From Nocardioides baculatus (GTDB taxonomy: Bacteria > Actinomycetota > Actinomycetes > Propionibacteriales > Nocardioidaceae): a stretch of DNA of 64,000 nt. The stretch is from positions 124,001 through 188,000 of the forward strand of contig NZ_JAERSG010000003.1 of NCBI RefSeq assembly GCF_016735675.1. Direction: 5' to 3'. The notes under the pieces were generated by a model. It ran no database searches and was not told where the DNA came from. It worked only from the letters and a program-made list of their open reading frames with translations. The first letter of the stretch is position 1. Each line of letters opens with the position of its first letter. A program made the position numbers and the translations under genes. This document shows, piece by piece, positions 48,187 through 55,533 of the stretch.

Positions 48187-49809
48187 TCACCCCTGTCCGA
48201 GCGCCAGCTCGGGGCCCTCCCAGCGTCGCCGGAGCCACCGGTCGTGGGAAGCCAGCACCACCCCGCCGGGAGCGGTCCCGAGGGCCTCCTCGAGCTCGCC
48301 GGCGAGGGCGAGCGACACGTGGTTGGTGGGCTCGTCGAGCAGGAGGAGGTCGGGCGCGGCGGCGATCGCGACGGCCAGCCCGAGGCGTCGCCGTTGACCG
48401 ACCGACAGGCTGCCGACCGGCGTGCGGTGGTCGCGCGGGTGCAGCAGCCCCAGGTCGCGCAGGGCAGGTGCGTCGGCGATCGTCTGCACCGCGGCGGCGT
48501 ACGTCGCCAGCGCGGAGCGCGACGGATCGCTGACCTGCGGGTCCTGGGTGAGCTCGCGGACGGTGCGCGCGGAGACGTCGACCGAGCCGGCGGTCGCGGC
48601 CAGTCGCCCGGACAGGACGCCGAGCAGCGTGGACTTGCCCGAGCCGTTGGGCCCCGTGAGCAGCAGGTGCTCCCCCGCCGCCAGGTCGAGTCGGGCGACC
48701 CGCACCCGGCCCTCGACCTCGACGTCGCGCGCCTGGACGAGCCGTCCGGACGCGCTCGCGGTCAGGTCGCCGCGGAACCGCAGCGGCGCCGGTGGCTTGC
48801 GCACCTGCTCGCGCTCGGCGACGTCGAGACGTCGCTGCGCGTCCTTCTTGCGTCGCGCGAGCGTCTGGTCGACGCGGCCGCCCTTGAAGGAGTAGATGTA
48901 CTTGTCCCCGTCGGTCGGGCCGCGGTCGTGGGCGATCGCGCTCGTCCCGATGCGGGTGGCGTCGCGCAGGCGCGCGATCTCCTCCTGCTGGACGGCGTAG
49001 GTTTCCTCCCAGCGGCGGCGGGCGTCGGCACGCGCCTCCTCGTACGCCGTCCAGCCGCCGCCGAAGCGGCGCCCACCGCTGCCGTCCGTGCCCAGTTCGC
49101 CGGCGTCGAGGTCGACGAGGTCGGTGCACACGTCGTCGAGCAGCACCCGGTCGTGGCTCGCGAGCAGCACGACGCCCGGCAGGTCACCCAGGAAGGCCGT
49201 CAGCACGTCGATCGCGTCGTCGTCGAGGTGGTTGGTCGGCTCGTCCAGCAGCAGGCAGGTCGGCCGCGTGGTCATGATCGTCGCGAGGGCGAGACGGGTG
49301 CGCTGCCCGCCGGAGAGCGTGCCGACGCGGCGGTCGGAATCCACCCCGTCCAGCCCGAGGCGGCCCGCCGCGACGGCGGCGCGCCGGTCGGCGTCCCAGG
49401 CGTCGTGGGCGAGTGCGGTCTCGAGGGCGCCCTCGTACGCCGTGTCGCCCGCGGGCGTCCCGACGGCACCTGCGAGCCGCTCGACGTCGGCGACCGCCGC
49501 GCGCAACGGCGCGAGCGTCATGGCGAGCACGTCGGCGATCGTGGCGCGGTCGCGGAAGGGAGGTTCCTGGCCGAGGAGCACGAGGTCGGCCGGTGCCGCG
49601 ATGGCGCCGGAGACCCGGGCGCGCGACGGGAGACGGCCCGCGACTGCGCGGAGCAGCGTGGACTTGCCCACGCCGTTCTCGCCGACGAGGCCGATCCGGC
49701 GCCCGGGCTGGGCGAGCAGGTCGACCCCGGACAGCACCGTGCGGTCGGGGTAGGTCACGGAGAGGCCGGTGACGACGAGCGGGCGGAGGGTGGTGGGCGC
49801 AGCAGGCAT
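48187..49809 (-). CDS. ABC-F family ATPase (probable ribosome-protection protein)
   Basis: Soluble twin-ATPase of 540 residues without membrane segments. First domain: Walker A GENGVGKST, signature LSGGQRTRLALA, Walker B LLLDEPTNHLDDDA. Second: GPNGSGKST, LSVGQRRRLGLA, LLLDEPTNHVS. The interdomain linker (about 255-345) is Arg/Lys-rich as in antibiotic-resistance ABC-F proteins that enter the ribosome. RBS GAAGGA is 8 nt before the ATG. It is preceded by a 110-nt leader with a five-residue peptide ORF and alternative hairpins, typical of drug-inducible ABC-F genes. The drug class is unknown. Confidence 0.9.
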   Translation of the reverse strand: MPAAPTTLRPLVVTGLSVTYPDRTVLSGVDLLAQPGRRIGLVGENGVGKSTLLRAVAGRLPSRARVSGAIAAPADLVLLGQEPPFRDRATIADVLAMTLAPLRAAVADVERLAGAVGTPAGDTAYEGALETALAHDAWDADRRAAVAAGRLGLDGVDSDRRVGTLSGGQRTRLALATIMTTRPTCLLLDEPTNHLDDDAIDVLTAFLGDLPGVVLLASHDRVLLDDVCTDLVDLDAGELGTDGSGGRRFGGGWTAYEEARADARRRWEETYAVQQEEIARLRDATRIGTSAIAHDRGPTDGDKYIYSFKGGRVDQTLARRKKDAQRRLDVAEREQVRKPPAPLRFRGDLTASASGRLVQARDVEVEGRVRVARLDLAAGEHLLLTGPNGSGKSTLLGVLSGRLAATAGSVDVSARTVRELTQDPQVSDPSRSALATYAAAVQTIADAPALRDLGLLHPRDHRTPVGSLSVGQRRRLGLAVAIAAAPDLLLLDEPTNHVSLALAGELEEALGTAPGGVVLASHDRWLRRRWEGPELALGQG

Positions 49810-49866
49810 GCGGACGTCCTTCGACGGATCAGGAGAGGTGACTCGCCGGGCTCACCACAGAGGGAG

Positions 49867-49893
49867 GGCGCACTGGTGCGCCGCCGCGGGCGC
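49867..49893 (-). promoter_or_regulatory. Mutually exclusive hairpins in the ABC-F leader
   Basis: Three short arms on the minus strand: GCGCC (49893-49889), GGCGC (49882-49878) and GCGCC (49871-49867). The middle arm can pair with either neighbour. The downstream pairing gives the perfect hairpin GGCGCACCAGTGCGCC. Confidence 0.55.
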
Positions 49894-49901
49894 GAGTCGG
49901 G

Positions 49902-49919
49902 TCAGTCCTGGATCCACAT
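49902..49919 (-). CDS. Leader peptide MWIQD upstream of the ABC-F gene
   Basis: A five-codon ORF, ATG TGG ATC CAG GAC TGA, starting about 4 nt from the predicted transcription start. Ribosome stalling on it would favour one of the two downstream hairpins. It has no clear ribosome binding site, which fits near-leaderless initiation. Confidence 0.5.
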   Translation of the reverse strand: MWIQD

Positions 49920-49929
49920 GATGGGGCCG

Positions 49930-49958
49930 AGCCTAGGTCGAGCCCCTCGGCCTGCCAA
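49930..49958 (-). promoter_or_regulatory. ABC-F promoter
   Basis: TTGGCA (-35, 49958-49953) and TAGGCT (-10, 49935-49930) on the minus strand, exactly 17 bp apart, with the AT-richer AACAAT just upstream of -35, a position used by WhiB7 in related bacteria (inferred). Confidence 0.6.
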
Positions 49959-49967
49959 CCGGATTGT

Positions 49968-50390
49968 TCAGGCGACGAAGACGCAGAAGACGTGGCCCGC
50001 GGGGCTGGCGTAGGCACGCAGCGGCTCGTCGGGGTCGTCGGTGCGGTCGAACCGGAGCTCACCGCCGAGGGCGAGCACCCGCTCGTGGGCCGCGTCGAGG
50101 GCGCTGCGTGACGGCACGGTGGTGTCGAGGTGGCTCACGGACGGGTGCCCGGGCTCCGGCCACCGGCTCTCGGGGAGCCGGTCCACCTCCTGGATGGCGA
50201 GGCACCGACGGCCGTCGGGGTGGGTGAGCACCAGCCAGTCCCCGTCGTCCGGCCCGTCTGCCGGGACCTCGTCGCCGGAGCGGTAGGCCAGACCCAGGAG
50301 GGCCAGCCAGAACTCCGCCTCACCACGGACATCGGTGGCGTCGAGCACAGTGTGCAGCAGCTGCGGGATGACGGGCGGGAAATCACTCAT
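49968..50390 (-). CDS. VOC family protein
   Basis: A 140-residue glyoxalase/bleomycin-resistance/dioxygenase-fold protein of the glyoxalase-like type, with FWLALLGLAYRSGDE, HLDTTVPSRSALDAAHERVLALGG and ASPAGHVFCVF. Substrate unknown. The ATG is 6 nt after TAGGGT, and its 3' end lies next to the ABC-F promoter. Confidence 0.82.
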   Translation of the reverse strand: MSDFPPVIPQLLHTVLDATDVRGEAEFWLALLGLAYRSGDEVPADGPDDGDWLVLTHPDGRRCLAIQEVDRLPESRWPEPGHPSVSHLDTTVPSRSALDAAHERVLALGGELRFDRTDDPDEPLRAYASPAGHVFCVFVA

Positions 50391-50422
50391 CGGCCGACCC
50401 TACGACCTGTCAGGATCGGCTC
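50391..50422. promoter_or_regulatory. 32-bp divergent promoter between the two VOC genes
   Basis: TAGGGT on the minus strand (50397-50402) and CAGGAT on the plus strand (50411-50416), 8 bp apart, each 6 nt from its ATG. Same size and layout as the region at 18168-18199. Confidence 0.55.
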
Positions 50423-51157
50423 ATGAGCGCTCCGACCCCGGCCTGGATCCAGGTGTTCCTCGACGTTCCCGCCGCCGACCTCGAGCCCGCGGTGGCGTTC
50501 TGGTCCGCCGTGACGGGGTGGGCGCCGTCGGAGCGACGGGGCGAGGACGACCAGTTCCTCACGCTGCTCCCCGCGGCAGGGTCGGCGTACGTCAAGATGC
50601 AGGCGGTGGACGGCCCACCCGGGCTCCACCTCGACCTCGACGCGACGGATCGGGCGGCCGCGATCGCGCACGCGAGCGCGCTCGGCGCGACCCACGCCTG
50701 GACCTATCACGACGTGGAGGTGATGCGCTCCCCCGGCGGCTTCACCTTCTGCCAGACGCTGGTCGACGGTGACCCGACACTGGCCCGCGACGGCACGACG
50801 CTGCTCGACCAGGTCTGCCTCGACGTCCCCGCCGCGCACTGGGACGCCGAGGTCGCGTTCTGGGCCGGCCTCACCGGCCGGGAGCCTCAGGTCGGCTCGC
50901 TGCCGCAGTTCGTCCGCCTGGTCGAGGACGGCCGGCTCCGGCTGCTGCTCCAGCGGCTCGACGACGAGGACGGCACGGTCCGGGCGCACCCCGACCTGGC
51001 CAGCGCGGACCGGACCGCCGACACCGAGCGGCACGTCGCCCTCGGAGCGACCGTGCGTGACGTGAACTCGTTCTGGACCGTGCTGACCGCGCCCGGCGGT
51101 CAGGTCTACTGCCTGACCGACCGCGATCCCGGGAGCGGCACGGTCCAGCCGGTGTGA
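50423..51157 (+). CDS. Tandem VOC domain protein
   Basis: A 244-residue protein of two fused glyoxalase-like domains, 1-118 (IQVFLDVPAADLEPAVAFW...SPGGFTFC) and 125-240 (VCLDVPAAHWDAEVAFW...APGGQVYCL). The fused halves could form one active site. Substrate unknown. The strong similarity of the two opening motifs points to internal duplication. Confidence 0.82.
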   Translation: MSAPTPAWIQVFLDVPAADLEPAVAFWSAVTGWAPSERRGEDDQFLTLLPAAGSAYVKMQAVDGPPGLHLDLDATDRAAAIAHASALGATHAWTYHDVEVMRSPGGFTFCQTLVDGDPTLARDGTTLLDQVCLDVPAAHWDAEVAFWAGLTGREPQVGSLPQFVRLVEDGRLRLLLQRLDDEDGTVRAHPDLASADRTADTERHVALGATVRDVNSFWTVLTAPGGQVYCLTDRDPGSGTVQPV

Positions 51158-51191
51158 CCAGACCCACGAGGCGCACCAGCCCCATGCTGCG

Positions 51192-51197
51192 TACTGT
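51192..51197 (+). promoter_or_regulatory. Leaderless -10 box of the DUF3060 gene
   Basis: TACTGT, 6 nt before the GTG at 51204. Confidence 0.5.
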
Positions 51198-51203
51198 CGG
51201 TAT

Positions 51204-51851
51204 GTGACCATCCCTCGGTTTGTCGCCGCACTCGCCCTCACCGCCACCGGACTTGCCGCCGGACTCTCCGCAGCACCAGCCCAGGCCATCGGCCTGACGA
51301 TCCCGGTGCAGTGCGAGCTCGGCGCAGAGACGGTCCTGTCGTGGGACGGCGCGACCTACGACCTGCGAGGCACCTGCGGCGTCGTCCGGGTCGTCGCGGA
51401 TGACGCCACGGTCACGATGCCGTCCGCCACCCGCCTGGTGCTCGACGGCAGCGGCAGCACCGTGACTGCGAAGCCGGTGTACGACGTCGAGGTGGCCGGA
51501 CCGGGCAACACGCTCACCACGCCGTCGATCACCTCGCTCGTCGTCACCGGTACCGGATCGACCGTGACCGTCTCCGGGCTGGTCGAGAGCGCCGAGCTGA
51601 CCAGCAGCGGCTCCATGCTGGGCGCCGACACCGTCAACGTCCTCCGGATGCGCGGCACCGACGCGGTCCACGCCCGCAAGGCCTACCGCACCCGCATCAC
51701 CGGCTCGGACAACTCCCTCTCGCTGACCCGCGCCGACCGACTCGTCCTCACCGGCGCGCGCAACACCGTCAGCGTCGCGCGTGGTCGTACGACCCTTCGC
51801 GACCGCGGCGAGGCCAACGTCCTCGACCTGCGCCCGCGCCGGCGTCAGTAG
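51204..51851 (+). CDS. Secreted DUF3060-like repeat protein
   Basis: A 215-residue exported protein. A signal peptide ending near APAQAIG precedes a ladder of short beta repeats alternating GSGSTVTAK, GPGNTLTTP, GTGSTVTVSG, SSGSMLGA, GSDNSLSL and GARNTVSVARG, as in DUF3060. These probably stack into a right-handed beta-helix-like solenoid. Two cysteines (QCELGA, GTCGVV) lie early. The 3' end overlaps the convergent phospholipase gene by 7 bp. Function unknown. Confidence 0.72.
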   Translation: MTIPRFVAALALTATGLAAGLSAAPAQAIGLTIPVQCELGAETVLSWDGATYDLRGTCGVVRVVADDATVTMPSATRLVLDGSGSTVTAKPVYDVEVAGPGNTLTTPSITSLVVTGTGSTVTVSGLVESAELTSSGSMLGADTVNVLRMRGTDAVHARKAYRTRITGSDNSLSLTRADRLVLTGARNTVSVARGRTTLRDRGEANVLDLRPRRRQ

Positions 51852-53428
51852 TCGCGGCCGCCGCGCAGCGGCCCTGGCCTGCCGTCGGGATCGTGCACCC
51901 GGTCGAGCGCGAGCCGGGCGAACGGGGCGCTCCACGGGCCGACCTCGGGCAGCGGCAGGTGCCGCAGGCGACCCGGCGGCCTCGGCCCGACGCGACCCGA
52001 GGCGTGCCACGCGTCGAGCGCGCTCGCAGCGCGGTCGAAGGCGTCGTACATCGCGTGCGGGTCCGACAGGTCGGCCATCACCTCGTCGAGCCCCCGCTCG
52101 CGCACCTCGCCGAGCCGGTCGAGGTGCTCGGCCGCGAGCCGCAGCCGCAGGGAGCGGGCGTAGTCGTCGTCGAGCACGACGCACGACAGCTCGGAGTCGT
52201 GGGTCCACGAGCGGCGGTTGAAGTTGTCCGACCCGACGCTCGCCCACACGTCGTCCATCACGCAGACCTTGGCGTGGACGTAGACGGGCGTGCCGGCGTG
52301 GTTCTCCAGGCCGTACGCCGCCACCCGGTCCGGTGCGACGTCGAGGAGCCGGGACAGCGCGCGTGCCCGCCCGAGCTCCTCGGCGGGGCGCGAGAGCCGA
52401 CCACCGACGTCCGGGTAGAGCGGGATCACGGCAACGACGCGCAGGTCGGGGTGCTCGCGCAGCGCGGCGAGGAACGGCTCGGCCACGTCGTCGCCCCAGA
52501 AGTACTGGTCCTCGACGTAGACCAGCCGGCGCGCCTGCCCGATCGCCTTCGTGTAGCCGAGCGCGACGCTGCGCTCTCCGCCGCGCGCGAACGGGTAGTC
52601 CCGTCCGTGCCGCAGGTTGGGGTAGGTGCGCAGCAGCTGCACCCGGTGCGGCCCGGCCGACGGCGGCGGCGGCGCCTGCTCGGGCAGCGGGTCGGGATCG
52701 GTGTCGAGACCTCGCAGCCGGTCGGACCAGCGGCGCAGGGGGCTGCGGCTCAGCGGCGTCGGATCGGTCCACCGCTCGCGGAAGACGGTCTCCACCGCGT
52801 GGACGGCCGGGCCCTGGATGCGGACCTGCACGTCGTGCCACGGCGGGTGGTCGCCGTACTCCTCGGCGAGCGGCTGGGACTGCGGGTCGCCGCCGTGGTC
52901 GGAATCGTCGCGGCGGTTGTGGGCGAGGTCGATCCCGCCGACCCAGGCGACGTCGCGTGACGGGTCGTCGCGGTGGCGGATCACCACGAACTTCTGGTGG
53001 TGCGAGCCGCCGGTGCGCACGCGCATGTCGAGCAGCACCTCGGCGCCGCGGTGCTGGAGCTGCTCGCCGAGGTGGCGGTTCTCGGTGGCGAAGAAGCCCG
53101 TCTGGTCGAGGTGGGAGCGCCAGACCAGGCCGCGTACGTCGACCCCACGCTCGTCCGCCGCACCGAGGACCTCGACCACCTCGCTCCCGGGCTCGCCCGT
53201 GAGCCGCTCGTCGGCGTCACCCTGCCAGTCGGTGAAGAGCACCAGGTCGCCGTCCACCGTCGCGCGGATCGCGGCGCACAGGTCGGCGAAGTAGGCGGCG
53301 CCGTCGACCAGCGGGACGACCAGGTTGCCGTCGGTCCATGCGGCGCCGTCCTCGCACTGCTGGTCGATGACGGTGTCGGCGTTGTCGCGCTCGCTCGCAG
53401 AGAGGAGCCACGTGCCCGGGTCGGTCAC
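51845..53428 (-). CDS. Phospholipase D family protein
   Basis: A 527-residue protein with two PLD half-sites. The first has the HKD signature as HHQKFVVIRHRDDPSRDVAWVG with IDLAHNRR; the second is YVHAKVCVMDD followed by GSDNFNRRS. The two-domain layout and length fit cardiolipin-synthase-like or phosphodiesterase PLD proteins. No signal peptide is obvious. GTG start 6 nt after CATGCT. Confidence 0.88.
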   Translation of the reverse strand: MTDPGTWLLSASERDNADTVIDQQCEDGAAWTDGNLVVPLVDGAAYFADLCAAIRATVDGDLVLFTDWQGDADERLTGEPGSEVVEVLGAADERGVDVRGLVWRSHLDQTGFFATENRHLGEQLQHRGAEVLLDMRVRTGGSHHQKFVVIRHRDDPSRDVAWVGGIDLAHNRRDDSDHGGDPQSQPLAEEYGDHPPWHDVQVRIQGPAVHAVETVFRERWTDPTPLSRSPLRRWSDRLRGLDTDPDPLPEQAPPPPSAGPHRVQLLRTYPNLRHGRDYPFARGGERSVALGYTKAIGQARRLVYVEDQYFWGDDVAEPFLAALREHPDLRVVAVIPLYPDVGGRLSRPAEELGRARALSRLLDVAPDRVAAYGLENHAGTPVYVHAKVCVMDDVWASVGSDNFNRRSWTHDSELSCVVLDDDYARSLRLRLAAEHLDRLGEVRERGLDEVMADLSDPHAMYDAFDRAASALDAWHASGRVGPRPPGRLRHLPLPEVGPWSAPFARLALDRVHDPDGRPGPLRGGRDY

Positions 53429-53434
53429 CCGGCC

Positions 53435-53440
53435 AGCATG
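53435..53440 (-). promoter_or_regulatory. Possible -10 box of the phospholipase D gene
   Basis: CATGCT on the minus strand, 6 nt before the GTG. Weaker than the other boxes. Confidence 0.35.
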
Positions 53441-53551
53441 TCAGCAGCCTCGTCGCCCTGTCCCGCGGCGCTCTGTAACGCTCCGGGATGCTCGCGCGCT
53501 GTCGTGGTGAATGGCCCCACGGGGAGGGCCACCGAGACAGGAGGTCACACC

Positions 53552-54853
53552 ATGGAGCTCACGATCCTGCGGCGGGTGGCAGCGGCCACGGCCATCGCAG
53601 CGGCCGCATCGCTCACCGTCGCGCCGGGCCTGACCGGCACCTCGGCCCACGGAGCCGCGACGTCGACCCGGGCCGACTCGACGCTGTCCATCCGCGCGGT
53701 CAAGCCGGCCGTTGCGCCCGGCCGCTCCACCGCGGTCCGTGGTCGCCTGGCCACGCCCGGCGTCGAGCCGGCGGGCCGCACCGTGCTGCTCGAGGCACGT
53801 CCCGAGGGCACCCGCGGCTTCATCCCGATCGGCACGGCCACCACGGGGGTGGCAGGTGCCCTGGAGCTGGCAGTGGCTCCCGAGGCCACGACCGCCTACC
53901 GCTGGCGCTACGCCGGGAGTGTCGACGCCGACCGGGCGCGGAGCGGTGTGACGCGGATCCGCGTGCGCGTCCCGCAGCACAGCGCCGTACGCCTGCGCAC
54001 CACGCTGTCGATCCGGCTCAAGGACGTCGGCGCCCGCACGGTCGTCCGCGGCAAGCTCTTCGCGCGCGGCGCCCAGGTCGGCCGCCGGTGGATCGTCCTG
54101 GTCTCCCGCCCGGCCGGCGCGGACGACTGGACCTTCTCCAGCGCCGCCCGCACGGACGGCCTCGGTCGCGTGGTCTTCGGCGTCGACCCCGAGCAGGCCA
54201 CCGCCTACCGACTCGCCTTCCTCGGCAGCCCGCGGCTCCGTCCGGCGCGCAGCGCACGCGTCGTCGTGCGGACGCCCTCGGACGTGTCCATCTCCGCCGT
54301 GCCCGGAGTGATCGACCCGGGTGGTGCGTCGACGGTGTCGGGCGTCGTGACCGCCGGTGGCGCGACCGTCGCCGACGCCTCGGTCGCCCTGCTCGCCCGC
54401 CGGATGCGGCCGGGCGCCACCTGGTCGACCGTCCAGAAGGGGACGACCACCGCGGACGGCACCGCGTCGTTCGCGGTCACCCCCGACCGGTCGACGGCGT
54501 ACCGCATCCGGGTCTCGCACACCGCGGGCATCCGTCCCGGCACCAGCCCGGTCGCCCGCGTCGTCGTCCGTACGCAGAGCTCGCTCTCGGTCCGCGGCCG
54601 CGCCTACAAGGCCGGCTGGTCGGTCGCCGGGCAGCTGCGCGGGGGCGGTCGTCCCCTGGCCGGCCGCATCGTCACGCTCCAGTCGGCGGCGCAGGGGACC
54701 GCCGAGTGGGTGGCGGTGCGGTCGGGCACCACGGGCCAGCGCGGCCGGGTGTTCTTCGTCCAGGCCCGCGACGCGGGCACGCAGTACCGTCTGGTCTTCG
54801 ACGGGGACGAGCGCAACCTGCCGTCGACGAGCGGCACGGTCGTCGACGACTGA
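53552..54853 (+). CDS. Secreted multi-domain beta-repeat surface protein
   Basis: A 433-residue exported protein. After a signal peptide (1-36) come four repeats of about 90 residues, each following the pattern STLSIRAVKPAVAPG, VVRGKL, TVLLEARP, TATTGVAG, ATTAYRWRY and ending in a RVRVP-like strand. The same repeat type forms the extracytoplasmic part of the membrane protein at 55534. RBS AGGAGGT is 5 nt before the ATG, with a small hairpin (TGGCCC/GGGCCA) just upstream. It lies 11 bp before the ECF sigma gene, so the three form one apparent operon. Confidence 0.8.
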   Translation: MELTILRRVAAATAIAAAASLTVAPGLTGTSAHGAATSTRADSTLSIRAVKPAVAPGRSTAVRGRLATPGVEPAGRTVLLEARPEGTRGFIPIGTATTGVAGALELAVAPEATTAYRWRYAGSVDADRARSGVTRIRVRVPQHSAVRLRTTLSIRLKDVGARTVVRGKLFARGAQVGRRWIVLVSRPAGADDWTFSSAARTDGLGRVVFGVDPEQATAYRLAFLGSPRLRPARSARVVVRTPSDVSISAVPGVIDPGGASTVSGVVTAGGATVADASVALLARRMRPGATWSTVQKGTTTADGTASFAVTPDRSTAYRIRVSHTAGIRPGTSPVARVVVRTQSSLSVRGRAYKAGWSVAGQLRGGGRPLAGRIVTLQSAAQGTAEWVAVRSGTTGQRGRVFFVQARDAGTQYRLVFDGDERNLPSTSGTVVDD

Positions 54854-54864
54854 CGATCTCCCTC

Positions 54865-55530
54865 TTGACCGACTCTGCCGAGGAGCACGAGCTGGACGCC
54901 ACGCAGCGCCGCGAGCGGCCGGACGGGGATGCCGACCTGGCACCCGCCCGGCCGTCCGGTGCTGCCCCCACCGACGTCCAGCTGCAGGACGCCCTCGATC
55001 GCGCTCGCACCGGCGACGAGCACGGGTTCGCGCTCCTGTGGCGCACGCTGCACCCGCCGTTGCTGCGCTACCTGACCGTCCGCTCCCCCGACGCCCGTGA
55101 GGACGTCGCGTCGGAGACGTGGGTGCAGGTGGTGCGCGACCTGCCCGGCTTCGGCGGAGACGTCGACGAGTTCCGCGGGTGGCTGTTCACGATCGCCCGC
55201 AACCGGGCGATCGACCACGGCCGGACACGCGTACGCCGCTCGACGGTGCCGGTCGCGGCACCGTCCGAGCACGTCGCCGATCCGCTCACGGCCAGCGCGG
55301 AGGACGACGCCGTGGCCCGGAGCTCGACCGAGGAGGCCGTCAGGCTGGTCGCCTCGCTGCCCGTCGAGCAGGCCGAGATGGTGATGCTGCGCGTGGTCGC
55401 CGGCCTCGACGTCGCGGTGGTCGCTCGGCTGGTGGGCAAGAAGCCCGGCACGGTGCGGGTCGCCGTGCACCGGGCACTGAAGGAGCTCGCACGCGACCCG
55501 CGTGCGCGCGCACTGGGAAAGGTGGTGTGA
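54865..55530 (+). CDS. ECF-type RNA polymerase sigma factor
   Basis: About 221 residues. Region 2 spans HGFALLWRTLHPPLLRYL to RGWLFTIARNRAIDH with -10 recognition residues, and region 4 is SLPVEQAEMVMLRVVAGLD followed by a helix-turn-helix VARLVGKKPGTVRVAVHRAL. The N-terminal 50 residues are a variable charged extension. The start is uncertain: TTG at 54865 with no ribosome binding site, or a later codon; coupling to the upstream gene is likely. Three bases separate its stop from the membrane partner gene. Confidence 0.85.
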   Translation: MTDSAEEHELDATQRRERPDGDADLAPARPSGAAPTDVQLQDALDRARTGDEHGFALLWRTLHPPLLRYLTVRSPDAREDVASETWVQVVRDLPGFGGDVDEFRGWLFTIARNRAIDHGRTRVRRSTVPVAAPSEHVADPLTASAEDDAVARSSTEEAVRLVASLPVEQAEMVMLRVVAGLDVAVVARLVGKKPGTVRVAVHRALKELARDPRARALGKVV

Positions 55531-55533
55531 GAA

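Noticed and set aside
53488..54864. Long frame joining the surface protein region to the sigma factor
   Set aside because: It is the +1 shadow of the surface protein; the true sigma frame only starts after 54853.
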